Shown piece after piece: positions 14,971 through 23,992 of a stretch of 64,000 bases of DNA (position 1 is its first letter; every line of letters starts with the position of its first letter). Below the pieces are notes generated by a model. The model ran no database searches. It saw nothing but the letters and a program-made list of their open reading frames with translations, and was not told the DNA's origin. Made by a program: the position numbers and the translations under genes. This DNA comes from Pseudomonas sp. BP8 (GTDB taxonomy: Bacteria; Pseudomonadota; Gammaproteobacteria; Pseudomonadales; Pseudomonadaceae), in NCBI RefSeq assembly GCF_017875955.1, contig NZ_JAGINK010000001.1, positions 4,432,501-4,496,500 of the forward strand, in the 5' to 3' direction.

Positions 14971-16800
14971 ATGAACCCTGAGCTGCTCACGGTCCTTGGC
15001 CTGCTGGCCGTCGTCGTCATCCTGTTCATCCTCAATCGCCCGCGCATGGACGTGGTCGCGCTGTTGGTGATCGTCCTCCTGCCGTTGACCGGCATCCTCA
15101 CCATCGAACAAGCCCTGGCCGGTTTCAGCGACCCCAACGTGGTGCTGATTGCCGCGCTGTTCGTGATTGGCGAAGGGTTGGTGCGCACCGGCATCGCCTA
15201 CCGCATCGGCGAATGGATGAGCGCCCGCGCCGGCAACAGCGAGGCGCGCCTGCTGGTCCTGCTGATGGTGTCGGTGGCGGGCCTGGGCTCGGTGATGAGT
15301 TCTACCGGGGTGGTCGCGATCTTCATTCCGGTCGTGTTGAGCATTGCTGCACGCCTGCAACTGTCGCCAAGCCGGCTGATGATGCCGCTGAGCTTTGCCG
15401 GCCTGATCAGCGGCATGCTCAGCTTGGTGGCGACACCGCCCAACGTGGTGGTGCACAGCGAACTGGTGCGCCATGGCGAACAAGGCTTCAGCTTCTTCAG
15501 CTTTACCCCGTTCGGCCTGGTGGTACTGGTACTGGGTGTGGCTTACATGCTGCTGACACGGCGCTGGCTCAATGGCGAAGTGCGCAAGGACGGGCGCGTG
15601 GAATCCCGGCGCACCCTGCTCGACCTGGTCCTCGACTACAAGCTCAACGGCCGTGAGCGGCGCCTGCGCATCCGCCCCCATTCGCCGCTGATCGGCCATA
15701 GCCTGGGCGAGCTGGAATTGCGTACCCGGCATGGTGCCAACGTGATCGGCATCGAGCGTCAACACAAATTCACCACCCGGGTGATCAGCGCCGACTCGAG
15801 CACCGTACTGCACCAGGGCGACGTACTGCTGCTCGATCTGTTCGCCAACCGCGATGACCTGCGCAGCCTGTGCCAGAGCATGCTGCTCGAGCCGCTGCAC
15901 TTCAAGGCCGCCTACTTCATCGACCAATCGCAGGAACTGGGCATGGCCGAGGTGTCGCTGCCGCCCGGCTCGCAACTGATCGGCAAGAGCATTCTCGAGC
16001 TCACCTTCCGCAGCCGCTACGACCTCAACGTGGTCGGCCTGCGCCGCGAGCAAAGTGCGATCGAGGAGCAACTGGTCGAAGAGAAGCTGCGCCTGGGCGA
16101 TACCCTGCTGGTGGTCGGCCCATGGAAAGCCGTGCGCCAACTGCAAAGCCAGCCGAAAGATTTCCTCGTGCTGAGCCTGCCTGCCGAGATCGACCAGGTG
16201 GCGCCGGCCCGCGCTCGCGCGCCGTATGCGCTGATCAGCCTGGCGGTGATGGTCGGGCTGATGGTCAGCGGCGCGGTACCCAATGTCATTGCAGCGCTGA
16301 TCGGCTGCCTGCTGATGGGCGCCGGGCGCTGCATCGACATGAACAGCGCCTACCGCGCCATCCACTGGCAGAGCCTGGTGCTGATCGTCGGCATGCTACC
16401 CTTTGCCCTGGCCCTGCAGCAGACCGGCGGCATCGACCTCGCGGTGGGTGGATTGGTCAGCGTGCTCGGCGGCGCCGGGCCGAGCGCGATTCTCGCCTGC
16501 CTGTTTGCGGTAACAGCGGTAATCGGTCTGTTCATTTCCAACACCGCCACCGCCGTACTGATGGCGCCGGTGGCGATCAGCACCGCCAGCCAACTGGGCA
16601 TGTCACCGTATCCCTTCGCCATGACCGTGGCACTGGCGGCCTCTGCGGCGTTCATGACGCCAGTGTCGTCGCCGGTCAACACCCTGGTGCTGGGGCCAGG
16701 GCAGTACCGCTTTGCCGACTTCATCAAAGTCGGTGTGCCGTTCACCCTATTGGTGATGCTGGTCACCGTGATCATGGTGCCGTGGATTTTCCCGCTGTGA
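14971..16800 (+). CDS. SLC13-family permease with two RCK_C domains
   Basis: The 609-residue protein has N-terminal membrane helices to about residue 195, then two TrkA-C/RCK_C regulatory domains (around 235 with SPLIGHSLGEL, and around 330 with GSQLIGKSILEL), then a second hydrophobic half. The SNTATAVLMAPVA motif near the C-terminus is the SLC13/DASS substrate-binding signature. It probably imports or exports an anion such as sulfate or dicarboxylate; the substrate cannot be read from sequence. The start is the ATG at 14971, with GAAGGA about 13 nt upstream; a GTG at 14950 is possible. Confidence 0.87.
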   Translation: MNPELLTVLGLLAVVVILFILNRPRMDVVALLVIVLLPLTGILTIEQALAGFSDPNVVLIAALFVIGEGLVRTGIAYRIGEWMSARAGNSEARLLVLLMVSVAGLGSVMSSTGVVAIFIPVVLSIAARLQLSPSRLMMPLSFAGLISGMLSLVATPPNVVVHSELVRHGEQGFSFFSFTPFGLVVLVLGVAYMLLTRRWLNGEVRKDGRVESRRTLLDLVLDYKLNGRERRLRIRPHSPLIGHSLGELELRTRHGANVIGIERQHKFTTRVISADSSTVLHQGDVLLLDLFANRDDLRSLCQSMLLEPLHFKAAYFIDQSQELGMAEVSLPPGSQLIGKSILELTFRSRYDLNVVGLRREQSAIEEQLVEEKLRLGDTLLVVGPWKAVRQLQSQPKDFLVLSLPAEIDQVAPARARAPYALISLAVMVGLMVSGAVPNVIAALIGCLLMGAGRCIDMNSAYRAIHWQSLVLIVGMLPFALALQQTGGIDLAVGGLVSVLGGAGPSAILACLFAVTAVIGLFISNTATAVLMAPVAISTASQLGMSPYPFAMTVALAASAAFMTPVSSPVNTLVLGPGQYRFADFIKVGVPFTLLVMLVTVIMVPWIFPL

Positions 16801-16964
16801 ACGCCCCCCTCAGGGTCTGCGGCACAAAGGCATCGTCGACGATGCTCGTGTTGCCATACCATCCAATTGACATCAACGAGGCTGTGCAAACACACTGACG
16901 CCACTATGTCCCAGGTGCCCGCAGTCGTTGTCCTGGATTCTGTCTCCGCTTGCCGGTAGAGCTC

Positions 16965-18374
16965 ATGGTTTTTCCAGCGCACGCCCGTCTGATGCCGCAA
17001 CTTGCCCTGTTTGGCCTGACCCTGGCCTTGACCCTGGGCGGTATCCTCGCCCGCCCTATCGAATCGCTCTCGCTGTTCTGGCCGGTCAACGCCGTGCTGG
17101 CCGGAGTGCTGCTGCGCTATCCCCGCCAGGCCGGCCCCATTGGTTTCAGCGTAGTGTGGCTGGCGATGGTCAGCGCCGACCTCGCCTGCGGCAGCCGCTG
17201 GTTGCCAGCGCTGTGGTTCAACCTGTGCAACCTGGGGGTGATCGTCAGCATCTGGCTGCTGCTCTCACGCCTGCCGCGCATGCATCAGCGGCTGCGCACC
17301 CCGCATGGTGTGCTGTGCGTGTTCGGCGCCTGCGCTGCGGGCGCGGTAGTGGCCGCCAGCATGGCCTGCCTGATGGCTGCACCCTGGTTTCAGCAATCGA
17401 TGCGCGCCACCTGGCTGGCCTGGTTCAGCGAGCAATTCTCCACCAGCGTGCTGATCCTCCCGGCGCTGCTGACCGCGCCCAGCAGGCGCGCATTGCTACG
17501 CGGCGGCGGCCACGCCATTCGCCTGGCGCCGCTGCTGGTCCTGCTGGCTTCGCTGGCGGTCAGCATCGCGTTTGGCGGGCCAGGGGCAATTGCCTTCCCG
17601 ATCGCCGCGCTACTGTGGTGCGCGTGGAGCTACTCGCCGTTCCTGCTCTCGCTGCTGGCGCTCATCGCCGGCAGTACGCTGATCGTCGCAGTGGCGCAGA
17701 ACCTCATGCATTTCAGCGTGCCGCAGAGCGTACTCGGGGTATCCACGTTGATGTCGGCGCGCCTCGGCATCGCCATGCTGGTGTTCGGCCCGTTGCTGGT
17801 CGCCTGCGTCAGCAGTGCCAACCGCAGCCTGCTCAAGCGCCTCGAGCACCAGGCGACCATCGACCACCTGACCGGCACCTTGACCCGCAGCGCTTTCACC
17901 CGCCGCGCGAGGGCCTTGCTCGATAGCCGCCAGCAGCATGCGCAGGCCTTGCCGCTGACCCTGATGATGCTCGATATCGACCACTTCAAGTTGATCAACG
18001 ACCGCCATGGCCACGGCGTCGGTGATGAGGTGCTGCGCACGTTCGCCCGCACCCTGCAGGATCAACTGCAAAACGGCGAACTGTTTGCCCGGCTGGGCGG
18101 CGAAGAGTTCGTGGTGATCATTCCCGGGCTCGCGCCCGAGCGTGCCAAATTTACCGCCGAGCGCCTGCGCCGCGCAGTGCAGGACCTGCACCTGACCCAC
18201 GCCGACCCACGCCTGCAGATCACGGTCAGCATCGGCCTGGACGGGTGCACCGCCGACACCCCGGCACCGAGCCTGGATGTGCTCCTGGCCCGCGCCGACA
18301 AGGCGCTGTACCGAGCCAAGGCGCACGGGCGCAACCGTGTCGAGCAGGCAGAAGCGCAGCTAGAGGTGATCTGA
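16965..18374 (+). CDS. MASE1-type membrane GGDEF protein, I-site lost
   Basis: This 469-residue protein has a long N-terminal hydrophobic region (about 8-285) of the MASE1 type and a C-terminal GGDEF domain with RLGGEEF, DIDHFKLIND and DHLTGTLTR motifs. The position of the inhibitory RxxD is QNGE, so product inhibition through the I-site is unlikely. It should still be an active diguanylate cyclase. The ATG at 16965 is used; a TTG at 16950 is possible. It converges with a TSUP permease gene, 1 bp apart. Confidence 0.88.
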   Translation: MVFPAHARLMPQLALFGLTLALTLGGILARPIESLSLFWPVNAVLAGVLLRYPRQAGPIGFSVVWLAMVSADLACGSRWLPALWFNLCNLGVIVSIWLLLSRLPRMHQRLRTPHGVLCVFGACAAGAVVAASMACLMAAPWFQQSMRATWLAWFSEQFSTSVLILPALLTAPSRRALLRGGGHAIRLAPLLVLLASLAVSIAFGGPGAIAFPIAALLWCAWSYSPFLLSLLALIAGSTLIVAVAQNLMHFSVPQSVLGVSTLMSARLGIAMLVFGPLLVACVSSANRSLLKRLEHQATIDHLTGTLTRSAFTRRARALLDSRQQHAQALPLTLMMLDIDHFKLINDRHGHGVGDEVLRTFARTLQDQLQNGELFARLGGEEFVVIIPGLAPERAKFTAERLRRAVQDLHLTHADPRLQITVSIGLDGCTADTPAPSLDVLLARADKALYRAKAHGRNRVEQAEAQLEVI

Positions 18375-18375
18375 C

Positions 18376-19137
18376 TCAGCCGACCAGCAGGTCCCATGTC
18401 AGCTTGGCGATCAATACGCACAGCAGGATCAGGAACAGCCCGCGGACAAACCCTGCACCCTTGCGCACCGCCAGCCAGGTCCCTGTCAGCGCGCCGAGCA
18501 CGTTGCACACGGCCATCGGCAAGGTAATGGCATAGAGCACGTTGCCCGAGGGGATGAAGAACACCAGCGCGGCCAGGTTGGTAGCAATGTTGACCAGCTT
18601 GGCCGAGGCCGAGGCATGGAGAAAATCCAGCGCGAAGAAGCGGATGAACAGGAAGATCAGGAAGCTGCCGGTGCCTGGCCCGAACAGGCCATCGTAGAAG
18701 CCGATGGCGCCGCCGATCAGCACCGCCAGGCATTGCTCCTTGCGGCCAATCCGCGCTGGCGCGTGCAGGGTGCCGAAGTCTTTCTTGCAGAAGGTGTACA
18801 CCGCCATCAGCACGATCATCACCAGCACCGCAGGGCGCATCACGCTCGGCGGCACCAGCGACACGGTCGCAGCCCCCGCAAATGACATGACGAAGGCACT
18901 TGCCGCGGCCGGCACGATCAGCCCCCAGTCCAGGCTGACCTTGCGAATGAACGAGCGCGCCGCAAACGCCGTACCGCACACCGACGCCAGCTTGTTGGTA
19001 CCGAGCAAGGCCGCCGGCTGCGCGCTGGGCAGCACGTTGAACAGTGCCGGAATCTGGATCAGCCCGCCGCCGCCTACCGCGGCATCGATCAGGCCGGCGG
19101 CAAAGGCAAACAATGACAACAGGACGATATCCATCAT
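18376..19137 (-). CDS. TSUP (TauE/SafE) membrane permease
   Basis: The 253-residue protein has about seven membrane helices. TSUP family marks are GLIDAAVGGGGLIQIP in the first repeat and GFYDGLFGPGTGSFL in the second. GGAG lies 7 nt before the first of two adjacent ATGs. TSUP proteins move sulfur compounds or organic anions. It is divergent from a LysR regulator 99 bp away, which may control it. A second TSUP gene lies at 57006-57785. Confidence 0.9.
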   Translation of the reverse strand: MMDIVLLSLFAFAAGLIDAAVGGGGLIQIPALFNVLPSAQPAALLGTNKLASVCGTAFAARSFIRKVSLDWGLIVPAAASAFVMSFAGAATVSLVPPSVMRPAVLVMIVLMAVYTFCKKDFGTLHAPARIGRKEQCLAVLIGGAIGFYDGLFGPGTGSFLIFLFIRFFALDFLHASASAKLVNIATNLAALVFFIPSGNVLYAITLPMAVCNVLGALTGTWLAVRKGAGFVRGLFLILLCVLIAKLTWDLLVG

Positions 19138-19236
19138 GACGGGGCTCCAGGCAGTGAAATCAGCAGCCAAGGCTAATCAAAACGGTGCCACTGTGTTGAA
19201 ATGCCATATTGCGAAAACTGCAACAAGGAGCCCTGC

Positions 19237-20136
19237 ATGGCATTGGACATGCTGCGTGAAATCCAGGCCTTCGTCAGCGTTGCGCACAAGCGCAGCTTTG
19301 TCGCCGCCGCCCGTGCCCTGGGCCGTTCACCCAGCGCTGTGACGCGTGCGGTGCAGGCGCTGGAAGACAATGCCGGAAGCAAGCTGCTCAACCGTAGCGC
19401 CAGCACCGTATCGCTGACCGAGGCCGGCGAGCGACTGCTGCCCCATGCTGAGCGCTTGCTGGATGTGCAACGCGACGCCGCCGACGAACTGGCAGCCTTG
19501 ACCGGCACGGCTCAGGGCTGGATCCGCTTCGCCGCGCCTGAACTGTTCGCGCAGCAGGTACTGCCTGGAGTAATGGCAGCGTTTACCCAACGCCATCCAC
19601 ACGTCACCCTCGATGTGCAGTTCAGCGATCTCAACCTCGACCCACTGCAGGGCAAGCTGGACTTTGTCGTGCGCGGCGCCTTTCCCCAATCCAGTGAGCT
19701 GATCGGCTACCCGTTGTGGACGTATCGCCGCCACCTGTATGCCAGCCCTGATTACCTTGCCCGCGCAGGCACCCCGCATGAGCCCGAGGCACTGAGCGAG
19801 CATGGCCTGATCCTGCACACCGCGCCGCGCATTCTCAAAGCCTGGCACTTCTGTCGCGAGGGCCGCATCACCCGCCTGCAGCCGCGCCCAAGCCTGCGCC
19901 TGAGCGCGGGCAGCGCGGTGTATCACAGCGCGCTGGCCGGTGCCGGCATCGCCCGCCTGGCCGACTGGCTGGCCGAGCCGCAAGTCAAGGCTGGCAAGCT
20001 GGTGCGGGTGTGCCCCGCCTACCGCCTGACCTCGAGCAGCGGCCAAGACCCGCAAATGCATGCGGTGTACCCTTCCGGTGATCTGCCCGCGCGGGTCCGC
20101 GATCTGCTCCAGGCGCTGCGCCGGGCTCAGCCGTGA
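19237..20136 (+). CDS. LysR-type transcriptional regulator
   Basis: The 299-residue protein has an N-terminal winged helix-turn-helix (residues 1-60; RSFVAAARALGRSPSAVTRA) and a LysR effector domain (about 90-295). AAGGAG lies 6 nt before the ATG at 19237. It is divergent from the TSUP permease, the usual LysR arrangement, so that permease is the likely target (inference). The effector is unknown. Confidence 0.92.
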   Translation: MALDMLREIQAFVSVAHKRSFVAAARALGRSPSAVTRAVQALEDNAGSKLLNRSASTVSLTEAGERLLPHAERLLDVQRDAADELAALTGTAQGWIRFAAPELFAQQVLPGVMAAFTQRHPHVTLDVQFSDLNLDPLQGKLDFVVRGAFPQSSELIGYPLWTYRRHLYASPDYLARAGTPHEPEALSEHGLILHTAPRILKAWHFCREGRITRLQPRPSLRLSAGSAVYHSALAGAGIARLADWLAEPQVKAGKLVRVCPAYRLTSSSGQDPQMHAVYPSGDLPARVRDLLQALRRAQP

Positions 20137-20394
20137 ATCCATGAAGGCCGTTGCGGCGAAACCACTGTTCATTTTCTGCTCAATTTAACAGAGCCCGCCA
20201 ACGGCCTTACTTACAGCGATTTATCCACAGACCTACCCACGTTTTCTGTGGACAGAATTCCCATGGCAAAGAACGACTTATCGCACACGCAGCAACGCCG
20301 CGCTGGCCTGTTTGCGCTGTAGAAAAGAGGGGCATCAACGTAGCGGATCAGGCCCGTCCGCTGAAGGGACGGGCCGATGGATTGGCGAAGTGGT
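20137..20394. other. Intergenic stretch with a DnaA-box match and hairpin
   Basis: No gene is supported in this part of the 525-bp gap. It holds an exact DnaA-box sequence TTATCCACA at 20221-20229, with a partial inverted copy (TGTGGACAG) near 20247-20255. A strong GC-rich hairpin (GGCCCGTCC/GGACGGGCC, 20351-20375) lies just downstream of the 27-codon minus-strand gene. It lacks a clear T-run. Confidence 0.5.
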
Positions 20395-20478
20395 TCAGCT
20401 TGGCGGGATCGTCCCGAGCAGACCAATCAGGATTGTCAGCAGCAGAAAACCACCCAGAAACAGAGCGAGCTTGCTCAT
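20395..20478 (-). CDS. 27-residue single-pass membrane microprotein
   Basis: The product is a short N-terminal MSK followed by one continuous hydrophobic helix (LALFLGGFLLLTILIGLLG) and a TIPPS tail. AGAGG lies 5 nt before the ATG, and a GC-rich hairpin lies 20 bp after the stop, so it looks like a complete tiny gene. The size and topology match small accessory subunits of membrane complexes or stress peptides. I do not recognise the family. Confidence 0.6.
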   Translation of the reverse strand: MSKLALFLGGFLLLTILIGLLGTIPPS

Positions 20479-20608
20479 TGGAACCTCTACAGTGAGATGA
20501 CGAGAAGGTTGGGCCTGAGCAGTATTTTCGGTTATTGAGCTGATACGGTTACAGATGCAGGTTGGAAGAAAAAAAGCAGATCAGATGAGCTATCGCCCCA
20601 GCGCCGTA

Positions 20609-20644
20609 GCTGGAGGAGCGGGCTCGCCCCCCGAAGAGGCCAGC
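20609..20644 (+). repeat. Single degenerate REP
   Basis: A lone REP copy with changes (GGAGCGGGCTCGCCCCCCGA) and no inverted partner nearby. Confidence 0.7.
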
Positions 20645-20661
20645 CCTGGCACCTGGCACAA

Positions 20662-21015
20662 TCAGCCCAGCGCCCGCAGCTTTTCAGCCGGCAACCAGCC
20701 CAGTTCACCATTGACCTGGCGACGGCACCACACCCAGCCATTCAAGAGACGCAAGCCCTCGACCAACTGCCCTGGGTCTACATCAAGCTCATGCGCCGAG
20801 TACTGCTCGAGGGCCCTGCCCTGCGCGACACTCAGGCGCTCGATCACCTGTGCAGGGACCCAGCCCGCCTCCTGCCCCGCGCAACTGCACAGGTACCAGT
20901 CCTGCCAGGACTCTTCACCTTCATAACGCTGACCGATCGCCAGCATTTCGCCCTTGGCAAAACGAATCGGACGCGGATACTCGCTGCGATGCCCTTTGAT
21001 CACGACGTACTTCAC
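20662..21015 (-). CDS. Two-SH3-like-domain protein
   Basis: The 117-residue protein contains two SH3-like barrels. The first runs to about residue 60 (GEMLAIGQRYEGEESWQDWYLCSC then GWVPAQVIERL), the second covers 70-115 (ALEQYSAHELDVDPGQ, then LGWLPAEKLR). The start is a GTG with AAGGAGAGG upstream. Bacterial SH3-like proteins of this kind bind peptides or ligands. Cytoplasmic; function unknown. Confidence 0.8.
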   Translation of the reverse strand: MKYVVIKGHRSEYPRPIRFAKGEMLAIGQRYEGEESWQDWYLCSCAGQEAGWVPAQVIERLSVAQGRALEQYSAHELDVDPGQLVEGLRLLNGWVWCRRQVNGELGWLPAEKLRALG

Positions 21016-21084
21016 AAGCCTCTCCTTGGCTGCGGCAAACTGCCGATCCTATCAGGCCATTCGACATAACCCGACGCAGTGCGC

Positions 21085-21576
21085 TCAGAGCACCATGACC
21101 ATCTCGTGCCAGGCCATGCCACCATGATCAGAGGCCGACGGCTGCACATAGCGGTAGCCGAACTTCTCGTACAAGCCAACATGCCGGTCCTTGCACATCA
21201 GGTGGATGGTGGCCTTGGCGCGATCGCGCATCTGCTCGACAAAGCGCGCCATCAGCAACCCGGCATAACCTCGGCCCTGAAAGGCAGGGTCGACCACCAC
21301 CGACATGATCACCACGTTAGCCGCCTGTGGATCATGGCCAACCAGTTCCTTGAAGGCCTCATCGGACATCACCACCTGCTCGGCACACCCGCTGTTGATG
21401 AAACCGACCACTTGCCCATCGAGTTCGAGTATCAAAAAGCCCTCGGGGTATTGCGCGATGCGCGTGGCGATCTTCTCGCGGGTCGCGGCTTCGTCGCCCT
21501 CATAGGCGCTGGTTTCGATCTGGAAGCAGCGATCCACATCGTGCGAGGTGGCCTGGCGAAAGGTCGGAGTGCTCAT
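21085..21576 (-). CDS. GNAT-family N-acetyltransferase
   Basis: This 163-residue protein has the GNAT fold. The acetyl-CoA loop is VDPAFQGRGYAGLLM, preceded by VVGFINSG and followed by GLYEKFGYRYV. The N-terminal ATSHDVDRCFQIETSAYEGDEA segment is shared with arylalkylamine acetyltransferase-like GNATs. The substrate cannot be predicted. It lies 69 bp downstream of and in the same direction as the SH3-like gene's 5' end, so it is probably transcribed with that gene. Confidence 0.88.
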   Translation of the reverse strand: MSTPTFRQATSHDVDRCFQIETSAYEGDEAATREKIATRIAQYPEGFLILELDGQVVGFINSGCAEQVVMSDEAFKELVGHDPQAANVVIMSVVVDPAFQGRGYAGLLMARFVEQMRDRAKATIHLMCKDRHVGLYEKFGYRYVQPSASDHGGMAWHEMVMVL

Positions 21577-21994
21577 GTACCTGTCCGTGATGTGAAGAAG
21601 GCCAACATGCTAGCGCAACTGATGGCTGTGGGTTGATCACCGCCGACCAACGCCGCGCCGATGCATCGGTCCGACCGTGCGTCCAGCAGGCCAATTGCAA
21701 CATATCGTTTCATCATCCCTGCGGTACGCCCGCGGCGCTCCTGCCTGAGCAACGTCAGCAAGAAAACTGTGCGAAACAGCCGGAGCGCGACAGCCAGAGG
21801 GTTTGCGCTTGCCCCTTCCACATAAATAGAAATGGGCACTCTGGTTAGCTTGTAGGAAGTTTCAGATGCTCAAGTAGGACAGATACTACGACCTACATCA
21901 GACTGTATGAAAACGCAGTTATCGCGCATTGAATTGAACTGATACGGTCCGTGTTTTCCTACAACGGCACGGACGCCAGCACTCAGAGACACAC
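21577..21994. other. Gene-free stretch with one LexA-like site
   Basis: No supported gene was seen in these 418 bp. Frames on both strands lack ribosome-binding sites and family character. The only recognisable motif is the CTG-N10-CAG at 21903-21918. Confidence 0.5.
21903..21918. promoter_or_regulatory. Possible LexA box
   Basis: CTGTATGAAAACGCAG has the CTG-N10-CAG frame of a LexA operator, but only about half of the central TATATATATA positions match. It lies 77 bp before the 61-codon gene at 21995. Confidence 0.3.
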
Positions 21995-22180
21995 ATGGAA
22001 ACGTTCAATAGCTCCGCTATCGCACTGCAGAAAGTCCTGCTCAACCTGCGCCAGCAGCGCGACCAGTTCAGGGCCACGGGGCATCATCAAGACGCCGAAG
22101 ACCTTGCACCGATCATTGCTTGCATAGAGGCTGCACTCGCCAGCCTGAAAGGTGAATTCAAGCCAACGACGTTGCAGTGA
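21995..22180 (+). CDS. Small helical protein, unknown function
   Basis: The 61-residue product is predicted almost wholly helical (ALQKVLLNLRQQRDQF, then DAEDLAPIIACIEAALASL). It has no signal or membrane segment. The ribosome-binding site is weak. A LexA-like site lies upstream. No family recognised. Confidence 0.5.
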   Translation: METFNSSAIALQKVLLNLRQQRDQFRATGHHQDAEDLAPIIACIEAALASLKGEFKPTTLQ

Positions 22181-22366
22181 GAAGGCTGGCACGTTGCCGC
22201 CCACATGACCTGATTGAAACAGATCAAGGAAATGAAAGATCAAGCGCTGATGCTCGCCGCATGACTGACAAGCAACACGGCGGGTCACCGACGTCAAATT
22301 CTGCAAGAGGAAGGAGGCTGAACGTAAATGGGCGGTCGGTCAGGGGCACATGCTCCGCTGCACCGC

Positions 22367-22696
22367 CTATTCGGACTTGCCTTCAAGACCTGCCAGCGCG
22401 CGCTCAGCGGCCTCGAGGAAAATCCGGCGAAGGCTCTCGCCTTCCGACTTCACGATCACTTTGGCGGCGAGCAACCCCTGCGTGAAACCAAGACCCAGGC
22501 TCTTGGCGCCCAACAGCTCCTCGCGATCGCCAGCATCAGCGATGTCTCCCAGGTACAGGGCAGCGGGATGTTCGTAGCGCTCAAGCAGTTTCAGCGCACG
22601 TAGCGCGTTAACCGAAATGGCGAACTGGGCGGCAGCATCCCCGCCCAAGCTTAAATGCTCGAACTGAAGCAGGCTGAGACGGTCTGTGGCGGTCAT
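22367..22696 (-). CDS. Conserved hypothetical protein, 109 residues
   Basis: The product is soluble and mostly helical (LNALRALKLLERYE-like and ALAGLEGK-like helices). An AAGGGAAAT sequence before the ATG may serve as ribosome-binding site. No motif recognised. It lies in a run of small unlinked genes between 21 and 23.6 kb. Confidence 0.62.
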   Translation of the reverse strand: MTATDRLSLLQFEHLSLGGDAAAQFAISVNALRALKLLERYEHPAALYLGDIADAGDREELLGAKSLGLGFTQGLLAAKVIVKSEGESLRRIFLEAAERALAGLEGKSE

Positions 22697-22906
22697 GGCG
22701 AATTTCCCTTCCCTTAATGTGAGCGTTCAAATCTGAGCGTTCCGCACCCAGTGCTCGAATGGCAAAACAATTGAGCAGTAGGTTACCAGAAGGAAGGTGT
22801 GACAGCGCAGGCGTGAGTTGATTTCAAGCAATGCCAAGTGCTCTTCAGAGGCAGGATCCGACAGGAGGTTGGCTTGCCTGCTTCAGCCGCCAGCCACTTG
22901 CAGTCC

Positions 22907-23218
22907 TCACGCCTCGTAATTCCTTGACGCCAGGCCCTGCCTACTGGGTTGACGGCCTTGAGTGGCGTACCGCCTTGCCAACCCCACCCCCCAGGCCAAG
23001 GCGCGGGTCATTGATTCGCCAGGCCTCGAATCGAATGCCTCCTCATGCAGTGCCATGCCGCTTGCAGCATAGACACCGACGAACATTTGCGTGCTACCCG
23101 TGCGTGACAACCTAACTTGCACATCGATGTGAGTACCGTCGTCCAGCGTCTGCTCGTGGGTCCGATGGTGGAGCATCGGGTCAGCCCAATTCCAGTACAC
23201 GTCACCTCGAATCCGCAT
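22907..23218 (-). CDS. Conserved hypothetical protein, 103 residues
   Basis: The N-terminal half looks beta-rich (MRIRGDVYWNW, then THIDVQVRLSRTG, MFVGVYAASG) and the C-terminal part has SMTRALAWGVGLARRYA, a helix ending in basic residues. A strong AGGAGGGG site precedes the ATG. Function unknown. Confidence 0.65.
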   Translation of the reverse strand: MRIRGDVYWNWADPMLHHRTHEQTLDDGTHIDVQVRLSRTGSTQMFVGVYAASGMALHEEAFDSRPGESMTRALAWGVGLARRYATQGRQPSRQGLASRNYEA

Positions 23219-23431
23219 GCCGCCCCTCCTACGACTTTAGTCTTATACATTGTCATCCCACCTTAGCCCGGCACGGCATTTGCGCAACGCCATACAACGG
23301 CAAATGACCTGGAATCAGACCACTGGCCAGTGTCCGGATGACAAGCAGGAGAGTTTGTACAAAATTCAGGCAGAACAGTGACCTGAGATCGCCAAGGCTG
23401 CGGGGAAACTAACGAATGACGCACATGCCTG

Positions 23432-23638
23432 TCACTTAACGGACTCGCGCTTGATGAACATCATGCCAAAGAACCAGCCGCCGAGGATGGACAGGTAGAT
23501 CGAGGAGTATTCGCCGACGGTGAAGGACAGCCAGAAGTTGATGGCCGTGGTCACGGCGAACGCGAAGAAGAACTGCTTTCGGGAAAAGCGGCTGAGGTAG
23601 CGCGTGGTGACGGCGTTTAGGGCCTTGAGTTTGTTCAT
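23432..23638 (-). CDS. Small two-helix membrane protein
   Basis: The 68-residue product has a basic N-terminus (LSRFSRKQ) and two hydrophobic segments (FFFAFAVTTAINFWLSF and IYLSILGGWFFGMMFI). AAGGAAGAG precedes the ATG. It is probably an inner-membrane protein of unknown function. Confidence 0.7.
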   Translation of the reverse strand: MNKLKALNAVTTRYLSRFSRKQFFFAFAVTTAINFWLSFTVGEYSSIYLSILGGWFFGMMFIKRESVK

Positions 23639-23740
23639 TGCACTCTTCCTTGAGATACCTGGGCAATCCTGACCTTGAGGCGGTCTGGAGACCGGCTCCT
23701 GCTGCGCCTGAGCATCGCTTTTTCAGGCCTCCAAAACGCA

Positions 23741-23767
23741 AAAAACCCTGACGAGTCAGGGCTTTTT
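23741..23767 (-). terminator. Intrinsic terminator after tRNA-Ser
   Basis: On the minus strand, AGCCCTGAC pairs with GTCAGGGTT, followed by a T6 run. Confidence 0.88.
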
Positions 23768-23777
23768 GTACTGAATG

Positions 23778-23865
23778 TGGCGGAAGCGTAGAGATTCGAA
23801 CTCTAGGATAGTTGCCCATCGACGGTTTTCAAGACCGTTGCCTTAAACCACTCGGCCACGCTTCC
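23778..23865 (-). tRNA. tRNA-Ser (anticodon TGA)
   Basis: The 88-nt gene has acceptor stem GGAAGCG/CGCTTCC with an encoded CCA, anticodon loop CTTGAAA (TGA, Ser UCA codons), a long variable arm and T-arm AGTTCGAATCT. A consensus promoter precedes it and a terminator follows. Confidence 0.96.
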
Positions 23866-23887
23866 GGAACTGCTTTTTGCGGCCGCC

Positions 23888-23915
23888 ATAATACCGTAAT
23901 GAAACAAGCTGTCAA
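23888..23915 (-). promoter_or_regulatory. Sigma70-type promoter of tRNA-Ser
   Basis: TTGACA and TATTAT are separated by 16 bp, ending 23 bp before the tRNA 5' end. Confidence 0.8.
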
Positions 23916-23992
23916 ACTCTCTGTGTCGCGGGCTTCAACGGCTCTGGTATGCTCTGAGCATCCATAGGTTTCAACCCCACAGGAGTGTCGCC

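Noticed and set aside
14899..16365. 488-residue His/Gln-rich frame opposite the SLC13 permease
   Set aside because: Typical antisense shadow in GC-rich DNA.
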